Assembly: GCA_003260075.1 (NCBI GenBank)
Contig: QLIY01000366.1
Span: 62,001 to 126,000 of the forward strand
Length of the DNA: 64,000 bases
From: Phallusia mammillata
Lineage: Eukaryota; Chordata; Ascidiacea; Phlebobranchia; Ascidiidae
Direction: 5' to 3'
Shown: piece by piece, positions 53,282-64,000 of the stretch
Position numbering within the stretch: the first letter of the stretch is position 1
Layout: every line of letters starts with the position of its first letter
The notes under the pieces: generated by a model
Databases searched by the model: none
Told to the model about the DNA's origin: nothing
Seen by the model: only the letters and a program-made list of their open reading frames with translations
Translations under genes and position numbers: made by a program

Positions 53282-56200
53282 TCATTTGGCAACTGGACTG
53301 GTTGATGTCCCAAGTTGTTGGCTGGCTTGCTGGACAGCTGCAGTGTTTGGATTTACCATTGTAGATGAAAAACCAAGACCCACACCACGCTACAATGAGA
53401 AGTTTTTATAAAGCAACAGTGTTAACATCCTATGTTGTGTATCATAACAGATTTATTTATATTACCTGTGTATGTGTCGTAACTCTAGCTTGCTGGTACT
53501 GCATGTCAAGGTTGGTAAAGAGTTCCTGTTGTTTTTTAATTGTTTCATCAGCAGAAACAGTGGCAGCCTGCTTTGCAAAACAACCGGTAAAATAAAATAA
53601 TCTAGTAAAGTTTACAGACAACATTGCATACAAATTGCAAACAACGCATGTAATTATTTAATCATTTCTGTTGCACTTTCGGCAAAATACCAACAGGAAG
53701 TCAATGACACAACATGATGTATTGAAAAGCCTCAAGCCATTAAATGATAAGCTGCAGACAGTGCACACTATGGGCTACACTAGCCAATACAGCCTATCTC
53801 TCGTCACCAGTTAAACTGATGAGACCTTATAGGTCAAAACAATGTGCACTCTCTGCAGCTTATGATATATATATTGTGTTAGTTGATGTGCCAATACATG
53901 ATAACTGAAAGGTGGCTACATTAGCTGGTACGGCCAATCTCTTGTCACCAGCTGCATTGATGAGACTTTATAGGTCGAAACGGTGTGCACTTGTCTGCAG
54001 CTTATCAACTAAAATATGATTTGACTATTGTAATACCTGCTCTGTCGGTTTAATGCCCATGAGTTTTGCAAACTTTTCGTCATTTTTCTTGTCACCCAAA
54101 GACATTTGACTCCACAAGGCCGAGTTGTCACTTTCTGGTTTTGCTGTTTCTTCTTCACCCTCCTAAAAGAATAGGAAAATTAAATAGAGTGAACTATTCA
54201 CAACATTTTCATACGCACTTGTTCTAAGCAGCATGTACAAAAACATAACGTGATAATGCACAATCTTACAATAATCTTGATAATCCTAAAATTGTAACTA
54301 AATTGAAACTGGTAGGGTGGCTTAGCACATATAGCCCTTGCATATACACTATAACCTATTTTAAAACATAAATATATTTCCGCTTATTTGGTATTGGGTC
54401 CCATATTAGCCATCGTCTTTTATAACCTTGGTCATTTCTGCAGGCAAAAACTCATGGGTTGAAAATGCAAAGTTGAAAATAATGCAATTCAAGATAACCA
54501 TGAGAAAAGTTTTTCAAGATAACCATGAGAAAGTCGGGTGTTGTAAGGTAAAACACAGTGATCGGCACTGGGATTAAATAATAATACTATGTAGAATACA
54601 AACTATAAAATTAGATTCACCCCAGATATTGTTTGAAGTATGTCCTATTTAACGTTTTAAAAAACTGACCCATTTTAGGGGGCTAGTAGGGCAACTAATT
54701 GGGTTCGACACACAAACTAAAAAATATATAAAAACCACAATGACTCAATCAATAGTACTGCAAAATTTCAGCCCAATCCGCCAATGTTTAAAATTTCGAC
54801 CACTAGAGGTGTTTTGAGCAACAACCGTTAATGTTTCTGACGTCATAGGGCTGTTAACAAGCCCCTAACTGCCATGGCGCAAAAACGACCACCAAGCAAC
54901 CCACCAACGAGCAACATACAACTGGTTGCCCTTGTAACACTATTGCTCCAAAGAAATCTTTCGTTTGTGGTGCCCAGTAACATACAAATACGTTTTACAC
55001 TTTAGGGGCTTGTGGGGTAAATGTTAGGACTACAGGGTTGAACACAACAATCGACACCTATAAATGGCATACTATACAAGAAATCCAAATTTCAGCCAAT
55101 TCTGACACTGTTTAAAAACTCACCCATTTTAGGGGGCTAGCGGGGTAAATACTGGGGTTATCAACAAAAACAAAGTGGGATGCACATCTACATAACTATA
55201 TCTACCATCTGTGTAAATTTCAGCCAAATCCATCAAACATTTGATGGAAAAACGAGTCGGACAAACTTTGGGAAGAAAACAAAACAATTCGAGTAAAATC
55301 AATATGTGTCCCCTTCAGGAAAGGGGACCCATAATTACCAATTCACAGCAAAAGCAAACAAACTAGACAGTGGCATCGGCCTAAACTAGAAATTTAAATT
55401 AAACAAACAACAAGTTTTAATCAATGCACAAACAACATTTTTAAAAATCAGTTGTGTTTGTCAATAACTTGTTCAACATAAGTACATGTATCTTCAAGAC
55501 AAAAGCCTTAACTGAACAACATGTCATTGTTCTGCTTGCTACAGTACTGAATGAAGCAGTTTAGCTGCAAACTTACATTTGCTTTGGACCAAAGCTTTTT
55601 TCTCTTTGCCTGTTGCTGTGCATAAGTCATTGGATTCACAACTAGTGGGTTGTAGTAAGTTGGAACAGATATCCCAGTTTCTGCTTTAGCTTTGGCACGA
55701 AGTTCTTCCATCTGGGCAGTTGCCTACACATATTTTGAAGTTTACAGATACAAGTATAAGAGCAGTCACATATAAGGGTTTAAATGTTGAAAAAAGCATT
55801 TTATAAGAGCTATGTCATGGTTGCGTCCAGTTAAAAAGCTTAAATTAAACAGTCAATATGTTGAGTTACAGAAAGTTAACAATGGTATAATGTATTTTTT
55901 TTATCTTGCATACTGTTGACTTTATACTCTGAAAGTATATGTACAAATATTGATTTAAGTTTTGCATTTTGGAGACAGACTATTGGGGAAAATATTTTGC
56001 TTTATGTTAAGCCAACAAACATATTTATGTCCCAAACACACTCAGACAGTTCTTTTGTACTTACTGCTGCACTCATAGCAGAATGGTCTGTTAGTGGTTG
56101 CGCGGATTGCACCAACATCTTTGCAGCTTTCTCAATTGCCTCTGAAACACAACTATTTGTTATCGTGCATTTATAAATATAAAGTTAGAAGTCAACACAT

Positions 56201-59200
56201 GCTTTTAAAAACTACTTGTTTCAACATAAATCAAATCATCCAAAGAGAAAAAAACTGAAAATTTAGTTTACCAAAAATTTTGATCACTACCTTTTAGCTG
56301 GTCATCTTTTAACCCAAGCAGTCCATTTTCTTGCAATTTCTTTTTCTCTTCCTCGTGTTTTATTTTAGTGAGCTCCTTGGCTCGTTCCAATCTTCTTGCA
56401 AGACGCTCTTGTGCGTCCATTGCTTTGTCATAACCAAATCTGTAAGGTGAAGTTGAAGATGAACGACGTGATCTAAAAACAACTCAATTTTATTTTCTGT
56501 TTTCTTTAAAACCATGGTTCCCAACCTGGGGTTCATGGACCCCTTAGGGAGATGTTTTCAGGGGGTCCATGGAGGCAAATATGTTTAGTATCATTACCCA
56601 GCAGAAAAAAATATCCCAAGTTTGTATACTGTTTTTACAATCCTGCATACAAGTCCAAACCGTTTATCACACTTCAATTGTGCCAAGAACAATTACATTT
56701 TGTGATTGTTTTCCCTATTGTGACATCATAACGCAAACAGACAATATAGTTTATGTGATAAACGTTGTGTCTAGTTATATATATTAGAAAATTTCATTTA
56801 TTGATTTATTATCTTGACCGCTACAATACAGAAACTTCATTGAAATTAAAGGACCGTGCAGGTGAATGGGAAAGCTTCAAAAGCGCAAGAACTTATAATA
56901 CATGAAACATCTTACGGTAAATTACGTTGGGGTTCCTACAAAAAGGTTGGGAACCACTGCTTTAAAACCACATGAGGTTAACAAACCTTCGAGGTCGCCG
57001 TTCTCCTCTAGAGCGAGATCTAGATCTTCTTTTCGAGCTTGTCTTTCTGCTCCTTGATCCCTGTCTTCTACTTCGAGACCGGGATCTTTTGCGACTACGG
57101 GAGCTCCTTTTTCTGCTTCGTGATCTGGATCTCTTCGGAGTTCTTGATCTCCTTTTTTTGCTTCTTGATCGGGAGCGCCGCTTTCTACTTCTGGATCTTG
57201 ATCTGCGTTTTCTGCTTCTCGATCGTGACCTCCTCTTCCTGCTGCGCGATGTTGATCGTCGTTTGCGATCTCTTGAATGAGAGCGACGCTTTCTGCTTCT
57301 TGATCTAGATCTGCGCTTTTTGCTCTTTGAGCGTGATCTTTTGCGTTCCGGACTTTTTGATTTGTTTTTAGTTACTTCTTTATTGTTACTGCAAAATCAA
57401 AAAAATTTTTTTATTATTTTTTTATTTAAAACTTGTTGAACACTTCTAATTCATTCGAATACAATGAAGTATGAGCAACATCAATGTTACTGTCAAGTTG
57501 CAGCATTTAATGTTACCAACCTGGTTTTAGTTTCATTGTCATCCTTTTGTTTTTTAGTTGGAGACGATTTACTTCTTGAAGTTGATCTGCAAACAATACA
57601 GGACAGCATCATGGTAAATGTAACTGTAATGGGATCCATAATTCAAGGTGCATATGGCATGTAATTTACATACCTCATGTACTCATATACATGCATCACA
57701 TATACTTCAATTTTCTTACCTTGATTTTGATCGTTTATGGCTTTCACTTTTACGTCTCTGGGATCTGAGATGTCGGTCTCTGCTACGACTGCGTGTTCGG
57801 CGTTTATGGCGACTTCTGTCACGATGGCGACTGTCACTTCGGCTGCGGCGCCGACGCTTGGGAGATCTTAGAAGTGCATATTTCAATTAAACCATTGTCC
57901 ATAGCCCAGTATATTATACATGACCAGAAAAGAGAAATAAGCCGGTGCTAAAGAAAAATCACATTGTTTGCATTTCAATATTTATTCACCTTGATCTTTT
58001 TCTATCTGTCCTTGACTTTTTGTTTTTTTCATCCGATTCCTTATCAGAATCATCATCAGAACTTCTCCTAGAAAAAAATGCACGTTTTTTACTTTGGTGA
58101 TCATATTCCTCGCACACATAAAAATTATTACACAAGTCTTCTCCCAGTTATTATGACAACTATACAGTAGCTTTCCATAATCACAGTAATTATCTTACAA
58201 AAACAAAATGTAACACACACAATTTAAAACAAATTAAATTTGAAATGTTTGGAAATCATACTTTCTTAAATTTTCTCTCTTGACTCTTTTTGTTTTGGTG
58301 ATTGCTGCAGGTCTGTCATTGTCCTGAAATGTATAATATTACAAGAATTTAACAACACAGTTAAAAATGATGAAATCACACATGCAGTAAAAAATATTTA
58401 TAATTTTTAGGCATAAATTTCAATTTAAAGGCATTACCTCGGAGTTGTTGGAATCACTATTTTCCTCACTTTCTTCAACCTAAAAAATTAACCATCTTGA
58501 AGGATTTGTAACCACTGTCCAAAAGAAAACAACAGACAACATTTGACATTACTATTACTGAGAAACTTAATATTTGCAGTAACTTAAAATTGGGATTAGG
58601 TAACTGTGGACTAACATACGAAGTTTAGGACAAGAAAAGTTCAGAGAATAAATCCAATCCTATGAATTATCAAAGTTTCAAGAGGTTGCATCAGTTAAGT
58701 GTTGATAGAGCGGAACAGGCATTTATGACTTAAGCAATGAGTGAAAAATCTCTGATCTTCTACACTTACCAGCAGGCCTTTCACAAATTACTCGGGACAG
58801 CCAACAAGTGAACAGTATTATTACACCAAGCTTTTGGTACTGCAACCAAATGTACTGATACACTGTAACTGTCTCTAAATTTGTGAAAATCCTGAAACAG
58901 CCGTAAACCGCATAGGCCGATGAGCAAGCACGCTCACTAACGCTGTCTTCACCTGAGGCCAATATTAGTTCCGTGTTTCCTCTTGTCATTTGTTTGGTAC
59001 GCAGACGGAGAACGTCAAAAGCTGAGTTTTTAATTTTGTTCACACAATAAAGTGTTACCAAGGGTTGCAAAAACAGTTGGCAGAAAGCAAAAAAAAAACT
59101 TACACAAGCTAGCACGCTTTTAATGTTTTATAGTAGCTGTATGATATTGGAGTAAATTCATGAATGGTGCATTGCTTTATCTTTTTTATACTTACCTTTA

Positions 59201-59579
59201 AGCTATATTAATCAGGGACAGTTTAACATGCAAATGAGGGGTTTTAAAGCACACAAAATCAATTCAATCTTAAAGCACATACCACTTTATCTGGTTCTTT
59301 CACAATTTCTTCTTCTGGACTTTCATTGTTGTCTTTTTCTGAAAAAAAATTTTTTTTTTGTCACAATACTTAATCGAAGTGTCATTGCAAATTAAACATT
59401 GCTATGTCTGTTTGTGTAATTTTCACTTTTACAAAAAAACATTCACAACATTTTTATTTCTTGTCATAATGATTATAAGCATAAAAATTGTGTTTATTTA
59501 GTGTACCTGTGTCATTATCTTTAGACTCCCAATCGTTTTTCGCCGTCCAACCATCCGGTCTTGTGTTGTTGTTTGACAT
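53282..59579 (-). CDS. RSRC2: Arginine/serine-rich coiled-coil protein 2
   Basis: Fourteen exons, 5' to 3': 59507-59579, 59283-59338, 58438-58479, 58262-58323, 57990-58067, 57720-57866, 57521-57586, 56987-57388, 56291-56472, 56065-56141, 55577-55723, 54037-54162, 53466-53567, 53282-53389. Phases join to 555 aa. An acidic N-terminus is followed by a long RS domain (exons 6-9, SRSRSRKRR-type repeats). Then come the diagnostic AMDAQERLARRLERAKEL coiled coil, KAETGISVPTYYNPLVVNPM, KRKKLW, EKFAKLMGIK, KKQQELFTNLDMQY and RGVGLGF, which follow vertebrate RSRC2 in order. It is longer than the ~430-aa human protein because of the RS region. RSRC2 is a nuclear protein; RS domains mediate splicing-factor contacts. 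Introns hold a MITE (56512-56959) and a structured repeat (53746-54006). An ORF of 130 codons in the 58480-59282 intron has no recognisable features and is left out. Confidence 0.92.
53816..53840 (+). ncRNA. Hammerhead-like core, unit 1
   Basis: CTGATGAG-ACC-TTATA-GGT-CAAAAC follows the hammerhead order CUGAUGAG, stem II, CGAAAC, with a GTC cleavage-type triplet upstream. One core base is changed (CGAAAC to CAAAAC) and a proper stem III next to GTC is not seen. Self-cleavage is therefore doubtful. Confidence 0.3.
53957..53981 (+). ncRNA. Hammerhead-like core, unit 2
   Basis: TTGATGAG-ACT-TTATA-GGT-CGAAAC keeps the 3' core CGAAAC but has T for the first core C. The upstream triplet GTC is present and stem III could form only by G-T wobbles. 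It complements the defect pattern of unit 1. Confidence 0.3.
56512..56959. mobile_element. hAT-like MITE in an RSRC2 intron
   Basis: Ends are CCATGGTTCCCAACC and GGTTGGGAACCACTG with a perfect 8-base TSD CTTTAAAA (56504-56511 and 56960-56967). It sits between the main RS exon and the coiled-coil exon. Confidence 0.9.
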
Positions 59580-60573
59580 CTCTCATAAGAGCTTAAAATA
59601 ATGCAATTTGGTGACTAAACTATATCCAGAGTCCAGACAAATCAACCAACTGCTCACTTATCTCGAGCAATTAAACCAAGCAAATCTACTACAAACATAA
59701 TGTATTATAATGAAAACAGCATGGGTAACATTTATATCACCATCTGCAAGCAACGGGTTCAAATTGCACATGATATTAGGCGGAATTTGTCGCGCATCTT
59801 CAAAATGGCGAAGACAAACCAAACTTTTATGGAAGTGACGTAAAATGTCGATATTCGCTGCAGCGAAAAAACTTGGCTGAAGCAAAAATGTGTTTGAAAA
59901 CAGATTTAAACTGATGAGGCAAAATGGCAAATGTGAATTCACCAAAGAACAAACACAGTTTTTGCGTGTTGGCAAAGGAAACATTCGGCTAAATTTCTGC
60001 ATATTATCTACTAATGTTTTTAGTTAAGTCAAAAAGCAGATTGCAAGATCAGAGAAAATTAGCACCTTAACTTGCTAAATTTCGACCGGAACTTCTCAGT
60101 TTGCATGCAAATTGCAACAGCTGCTTGTTGTTGTCTAGAAATTAGACACATATCGCTCCTTCTTCAATGCTTTGACCTTGACGTATATAAACACAGTGAA
60201 CAATTACATTACGTAAAAGAAAGAGACAGAGTCGACAAACAGGAAATGTCTATGACTGTGCAAACAAATCAGCGATTTTGCAATGTTCGTGGGTTAGAGC
60301 GCTTGAAGATGTATAAACTGGGTTTCAGGTTCAGCACCCGGGATGCGGTTGGTAACATTTCTGCTGCAATAATATTTCGTATTTTAATTTTTAACCATTT
60401 GGTTTTGATTTCTGTGTTTTTGTTAAGTTAAGGGTGTGTGATGGGCGTGACTAAAATTATTTTGTAAATCAACTCTTTTAACTAAAACAATTTGGCAACA
60501 TCTGACATCAAGTTGGTTATTTTACTGTTTTAGGAGACTTTGTATAGCTGTTTGTAAAAATATAGAATACGTA
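59580..60573. other. Divergent intergenic region, RSRC2 and TRIC
   Basis: About 1 kb separates the two start codons, so a shared bidirectional promoter region is likely. Two ORFs of 114 and 119 codons here show no domains or family likeness and are treated as chance ORFs. Confidence 0.55.
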
Positions 60574-62583
60574 ATGGAGTCTTTAGAAATTGTTGCAAAT
60601 CAGATGGACACTTTATTGTCTACAACTTTAGCAATTCCATGTGAAATCGCTCATTATATTGTGGTTATTTCAGCACTAAAGAAAATTTGGGGTAAGTTTG
60701 TATAATATATTTAGTTATTTGTTAAGTAACATATTTAATGTCATCAGTATTTTATGTATCCTGAGAAAAATAAGTTTTACATTTTGTTCATTGGGATTTT
60801 TTTGTTATAGATGCAAAGAAATCGAGATCCCAACCAATGACAACATGGGCAATGACAATGTTATGTTGTTTTGGCGGAACCGCAGTTGTCAATTTTTTGT
60901 GTGGCAATCCTGTTTTAAGTTCTTTTACAAACAACAGGGTAAGTTGTTTATATCTGTGTATAGTTCAACCTTTAAGATATTTAATGCACTCTGTACATCT
61001 TAATATTTTAGCTGGTAATTTTGGTGAACTTTTACTGCATTAATGAAATACTACATCTATACATTTCTAACAGTAGTGTCAGGGGTGGGATTCAGCCAGT
61101 TCGCACCGGTTCGATAGAATCTATAGACCAGCGAACTGGTTAGCATTACTGGTTACTGTCAATGGACTTTTTGTAACAGAACCGGTGAAAAATATGACTT
61201 TTGTGATAGAACCGCTGCAAAATATGACTTTTGTGAGACTTTTGTGATAGAACCGGCTGACAAAAAATTTGAATCCCACCACTGAGTATTACAGATATGA
61301 TTTATTTAAAAATTGAAACCTTACATTTATCATTTGTTCCAGTCACTTCTACTAGCATCAACTATCTGGTGGTTGACCTTCTACTGTCCAAAAGCCCTAT
61401 TTTCTTCTGTCACTGAATGGATGCCAGTGTCAGTAGTGCTACTCGTTATGAAAGAAATTATTCGCACCAGGAAAATTCAGAAAGGTGACATTAACTTAAA
61501 GCTTATATTTTTTGTGTTATGTCATTTTGCTACAACAAAACATTGGGGTAAGACAAACTTAGTCTTATTATTAACTGACTAAAATTGAGTATACATATGT
61601 AAAACTAGGTTCAAAGGTCAAGAGTACAATACAATTAAAAAATTGCAATGAGCTTAAGAGCAAATCATTGCTAGATTAAAAACAGGCTTTTTCTGTTTAG
61701 TTTTAGATGAAGTAAAAAAGGTGTTTTGGTAAAACACTGTTTCAACTCTATTTCATCTATAAGGTATTGCGCTGAGTCGACCGATCTATCCATCATCCTT
61801 CATACTCTGCAGCATACTTGGCATGATTGGGGCTTGTGGAGGTGGCTTTATTAAAACTGGGGCTTTGGTTTTAGCCTCACCATGGGATAAGGAAACTATC
61901 AAGACATTCTCCTTTTCAACGTATGCACCCTTATCATTCTTTTGTTTAATACATGTGATTTTCATAGTTCTTAACCAGGCACCCTTATATTTGTTCAAAA
62001 AAATATGACATTTGGATTTTTATACCCATTGCTTTTTTGTCTTTGCAGTGTCACTAAAACTTGTTTACTGTTCTCTGTGGCTTACAACCTTCAAATTGAT
62101 GAACTACTGCAAACAAACTTCAAAATCATAGCTCTGTGCCAAGCCTCATTTCTCTCAGCAATTGTGGTAGGATATTTTGCAGAACAAACACTATACATTA
62201 TAATGCATTACAAACTAATGGTAAAACAATAATTAAAGTACAAAACATTTCGAGATTTTTTTCTATTAGTATAAAATTTGTTTTGTTAATGCCTCAAGAT
62301 TACCTTAAACTATTAAAACAGCTTATAGCTAATCTAACTATTCTGTTATTTTGGTTATAACAGAATATATGTGTAACAGAGTGTTACTTTACAGCTTAGT
62401 GCAAAGTTTGGAATGCCATTCAACCCCTATGCAGCAATAGAAAAGTTGATTTGTAGCATTTTCGTTGACTACGAGGCATTTTCTGGTGGAGAAGTCGCAC
62501 CGAAAGAAAAATCAAAGTCAAAAGAAAAGAAGGCAACCTCAAATGTTGTTGAAAAGTCCACCAAGGATAAGAAGAAAGAATAA
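60574..62583 (+). CDS. TMEM38: Trimeric intracellular cation channel (TRIC)
   Basis: Six exons: 60574-60691, 60811-60938, 61343-61484, 61764-61920, 62049-62166, 62395-62583; the phases join to 283 aa. TRIC channels are homotrimeric K+ channels of the ER/SR that balance charge during Ca2+ release. Family features: AHYIVVISALKK, the PMTTWAMTMLCCFGG helix, LLLASTIWWLTFYCP (a hallmark of TMEM38), KEIIRTRKI (counterpart of the vertebrate KEVTRTWK motif), the Gly-rich GMIGACGGGFI helix, then FGMPFNPY. Several hydrophobic helices fit the usual seven TM segments. The C-terminal tail is highly Lys-rich and ends KKKE, which fits a KKXX ER-retrieval signal. Length is normal for the family. Whether it is closer to TMEM38A or B cannot be judged. 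Intron 2 holds a MITE (61080-61284). Confidence 0.92.
61080..61284. mobile_element. hAT-like MITE, GGTTCTATAGAACC family
   Basis: Ends are CAGGGGTGGGATTCAGCC and GAATCCCACCACTG. The interior closely matches 48182-48408 (GCATTACTGGTTACTGTCAA). The flanking 8-mers agree only partly (AGTAGTGT and AGTATTAC). In TRIC intron 2. Confidence 0.85.
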
Positions 62584-63549
62584 GTCCATCACTGTTGATT
62601 AGATATTAAATATGACAAAACATTAACAAATACCATTTGCGCACAGAACAAAGTTTACCAATGTAGCATGCTGATGTGTATAGTTTAAATCTTCCAATAG
62701 TACATTTTTGTTAATTGCCTTATTATTCGATAATTGAAAATCTTCCAGCTTTGTGAGTATTAGAACATTTTAAATCAGGGCTTCTTAATCTTTTACCACT
62801 AACTTTTACATTATTATTTTTTGAAACCACGTCACTTGTTGTATTTTATAAAATGCTTTCAGGGGTATGGTGCAAAAAAGTTAAAGAAGCTCTGTTTTAG
62901 ATCAATGTTAAATAAATTTGTGTTGCTATATTTTGTTTTAGCAGTAAGAGTTTTTCTAATTGCAATAATGCTGATGAGGCGTTTTACTGGTCGCAATGGA
63001 TGGTTGTTTTAAAGATGTGTAATTATTATTGTATTGTGTTGCACTATGCAATTTCACTTCATCACTGTCAATTAAAGCAGTAGAATAAGTTATAGGAACT
63101 TAATTATTGTAGACCTCTATATTTTTGTGTCTGATGGTGTTGTCAATTCAAATTTGGACTATTTGTTTGTGGTATTGGCGCAAATTGGGTACAAATGTTT
63201 GTCTGCAATTATTTATGTGAAACAGCCTACCTATGGTGTTTATTTCTTCATGAAATTGTACTAAACCTTCACATAATAATTTGTGCTAAAAAAATACACA
63301 AAGCTTGGCAACTGTTGGTGGTCAGAATGGTTTAGTTTTGTTGATTTCAGAAAACGGTAGAAAGTGAAGCGAAATCTAAATTTTAGGTTCTAAGACAAAA
63401 CGACCCGATTTTCGTTGTCCTGATTTAAAATAAAATTAAGGGCAAAAGTTTAGTACCTTTGACGTCATCGCGAGGTGAAGTGAACCGTGAAGTTTGTGAC
63501 GCATCAACAATCAAGATTGTTTTCAACATGGTGGACGCCGGACGGACGG
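62584..63549. other. 3' flank of TRIC
   Basis: AT-rich, with AATAAA near 62911 as a possible polyadenylation signal. Short ORFs only, and no repeat recognised before the MITE at 63550. Confidence 0.5.
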
Positions 63550-63821
63550 GTAGAGCTACTAACACCATAACTCACTTGACACCCAAAGTCGATTTGGTTA
63601 TATCTCCAAAAATGCTTACGGTTAGGGCTATTAGGGTCGGGGTAAGGTATTAGCACTTAAAATTCAATAAAACTAACCCAAAAAATTAGTTACTAATGTA
63701 AAAAAATTAAAAACTTATTTCCCAACCCAACCCATTTATAGCCGCTAAATAAAAAATTCAGCTCTTTACGCCCCCTAATCGACTTTGGGTGTCAAGTGAG
63801 TTATGGTGTTAGTAGCTCTAC
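63550..63821. mobile_element. Long-TIR MITE with 11-base duplication
   Basis: Terminal inverted repeats of about 45 bases start GTAGAGCTACTAACACCATA and end in the inverse. The 11-mer CGGACGGACGG flanks both ends (63539-63549 and 63822-63832). Because this target is itself a GGAC repeat, the true TSD could be 8-11 bases. Mutator-like or hAT-like; no ORF. Confidence 0.85.
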
Positions 63822-63832
63822 CGGACGGACGG

Positions 63833-64000
63833 AGGGTCACACTAAAAACAGAAAAGAGGGAAAAGCAGGAAATCAGCACTAAAAGCAGAAAAGAAAGGAA
63901 AAGCAGAAAAAAGGGAAATTGGTGTTTTCTAAAACAGGGAAAAAATAATTCCAGAAAAACAGGAGAAGAGTAAAATTTCTTGTTTCATTGCGAAAAGCAG
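63833..64000. other. Purine-rich low-complexity sequence
   Basis: Irregular repeats of AGCAGAAAAGAAAGGAAAAG-type words run to the right edge. No gene is seen. Confidence 0.7.

Larger units (their letters stand above)
53746..54006 (+). repeat. Inverted-repeat-bounded element with two hammerhead-like cores
   Basis: The arms GATAAGCTGCAGACAGTGCA (53746 on) and TGCACTTGTCTGCAGCTTATC (ending 54006) are inverted. Inside, two diverged ~110-base units each contain GGCTACAC/TTAGC hairpins, TCTCTCGTCACCAG or TCTCTTGTCACCAG, then a hammerhead-like core and GTGCAC-TCTGCAGCTTAT. The first unit also ends in a copy of the right arm (near 53846-53863). It lies in the second-last RSRC2 intron, antisense to that gene. 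Confidence 0.65.

Noticed and set aside
56972-57308. Plus-strand ORFs rich in LLFLLLDRD and FCFLI repeats
   Set aside because: Antisense shadows of the RSRC2 RS-repeat exon (56987-57388).
58723-59115. 130-codon ORF in an RSRC2 intron, same strand
   Set aside because: No domain or similarity recognised, and the joined RSRC2 frame does not need it. It could be an alternative exon, but there is no evidence in the sequence.
59658-60431. ORFs of 114 and 119 codons between RSRC2 and TRIC
   Set aside because: Composition looks like chance ORFs in a divergent promoter region, with no recognisable motifs.

Overview
The window is animal nuclear DNA: AT-rich, with spliced genes (GT-AG introns) that encode a receptor tyrosine kinase, tetraspanins, thiamin pyrophosphokinases, an RSRC2-type RS protein and a TRIC cation channel. 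Gene content, compact genes and many short hAT-like elements suggest an invertebrate deuterostome, most likely an ascidian tunicate (Ciona-like). That assignment is inference.

Layout. (1) 1-15,000: a receptor tyrosine kinase (RTK) gene on the minus strand, from signal peptide (14,999) through FN3/EGF ectodomain and TM helix to a juxtamembrane exon at 748-923. Its kinase exons must lie left of the window. (2) 17,979-44,369: a head-to-head paralogous locus on the plus strand. A ~10 kb tandem duplication, with its junction near 28,829, produced two genes. Copy 1 (23,636-28,851) keeps the ectodomain and TM helix but has no kinase and ends in a short chimeric tail. Copy 2 (31,429-44,369) is a full 887-aa RTK. 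About ten transposon insertions distinguish the two units. One is a 3.2-kb terminal-inverted-repeat element carrying an intact five-exon DUF4806-like gene. (3) 45,926-50,466: two tandem tetraspanin-like genes with identical intron positions. (4) 51,158-53,137: two tandem intronless thiamin pyrophosphokinase (TPK) paralogues. The first keeps the thiamin-binding C-terminal domain but has lost the catalytic motifs of the N-terminal domain. The second shows the reverse. (5) 53,282-59,579: a 14-exon RSRC2 orthologue on the minus strand, tail-to-tail with TPK. (6) 60,574-62,583: a six-exon TRIC (TMEM38) channel, head-to-head with RSRC2. (7) The right edge is repeats.

The strongest observation is the reciprocal decay of the two TPK genes. 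TPK is a dimer whose active site lies at the subunit interface, so the pair looks like an obligate heterodimer in which one protein supplies catalysis and the other the thiamin pocket. The second is the birth of a kinase-less receptor by tandem duplication, with an open reading frame across the breakpoint. Eleven poly-C runs of 10 or more, all on the plus strand and several flanked by direct duplications, are probably assembly or haplotype-merging artefacts and should be checked before the affected intergenic and intronic sequence is trusted.

Exon borders were placed by eye from splice sites, reading-frame phase and paralogue comparison. No search or alignment program was run.
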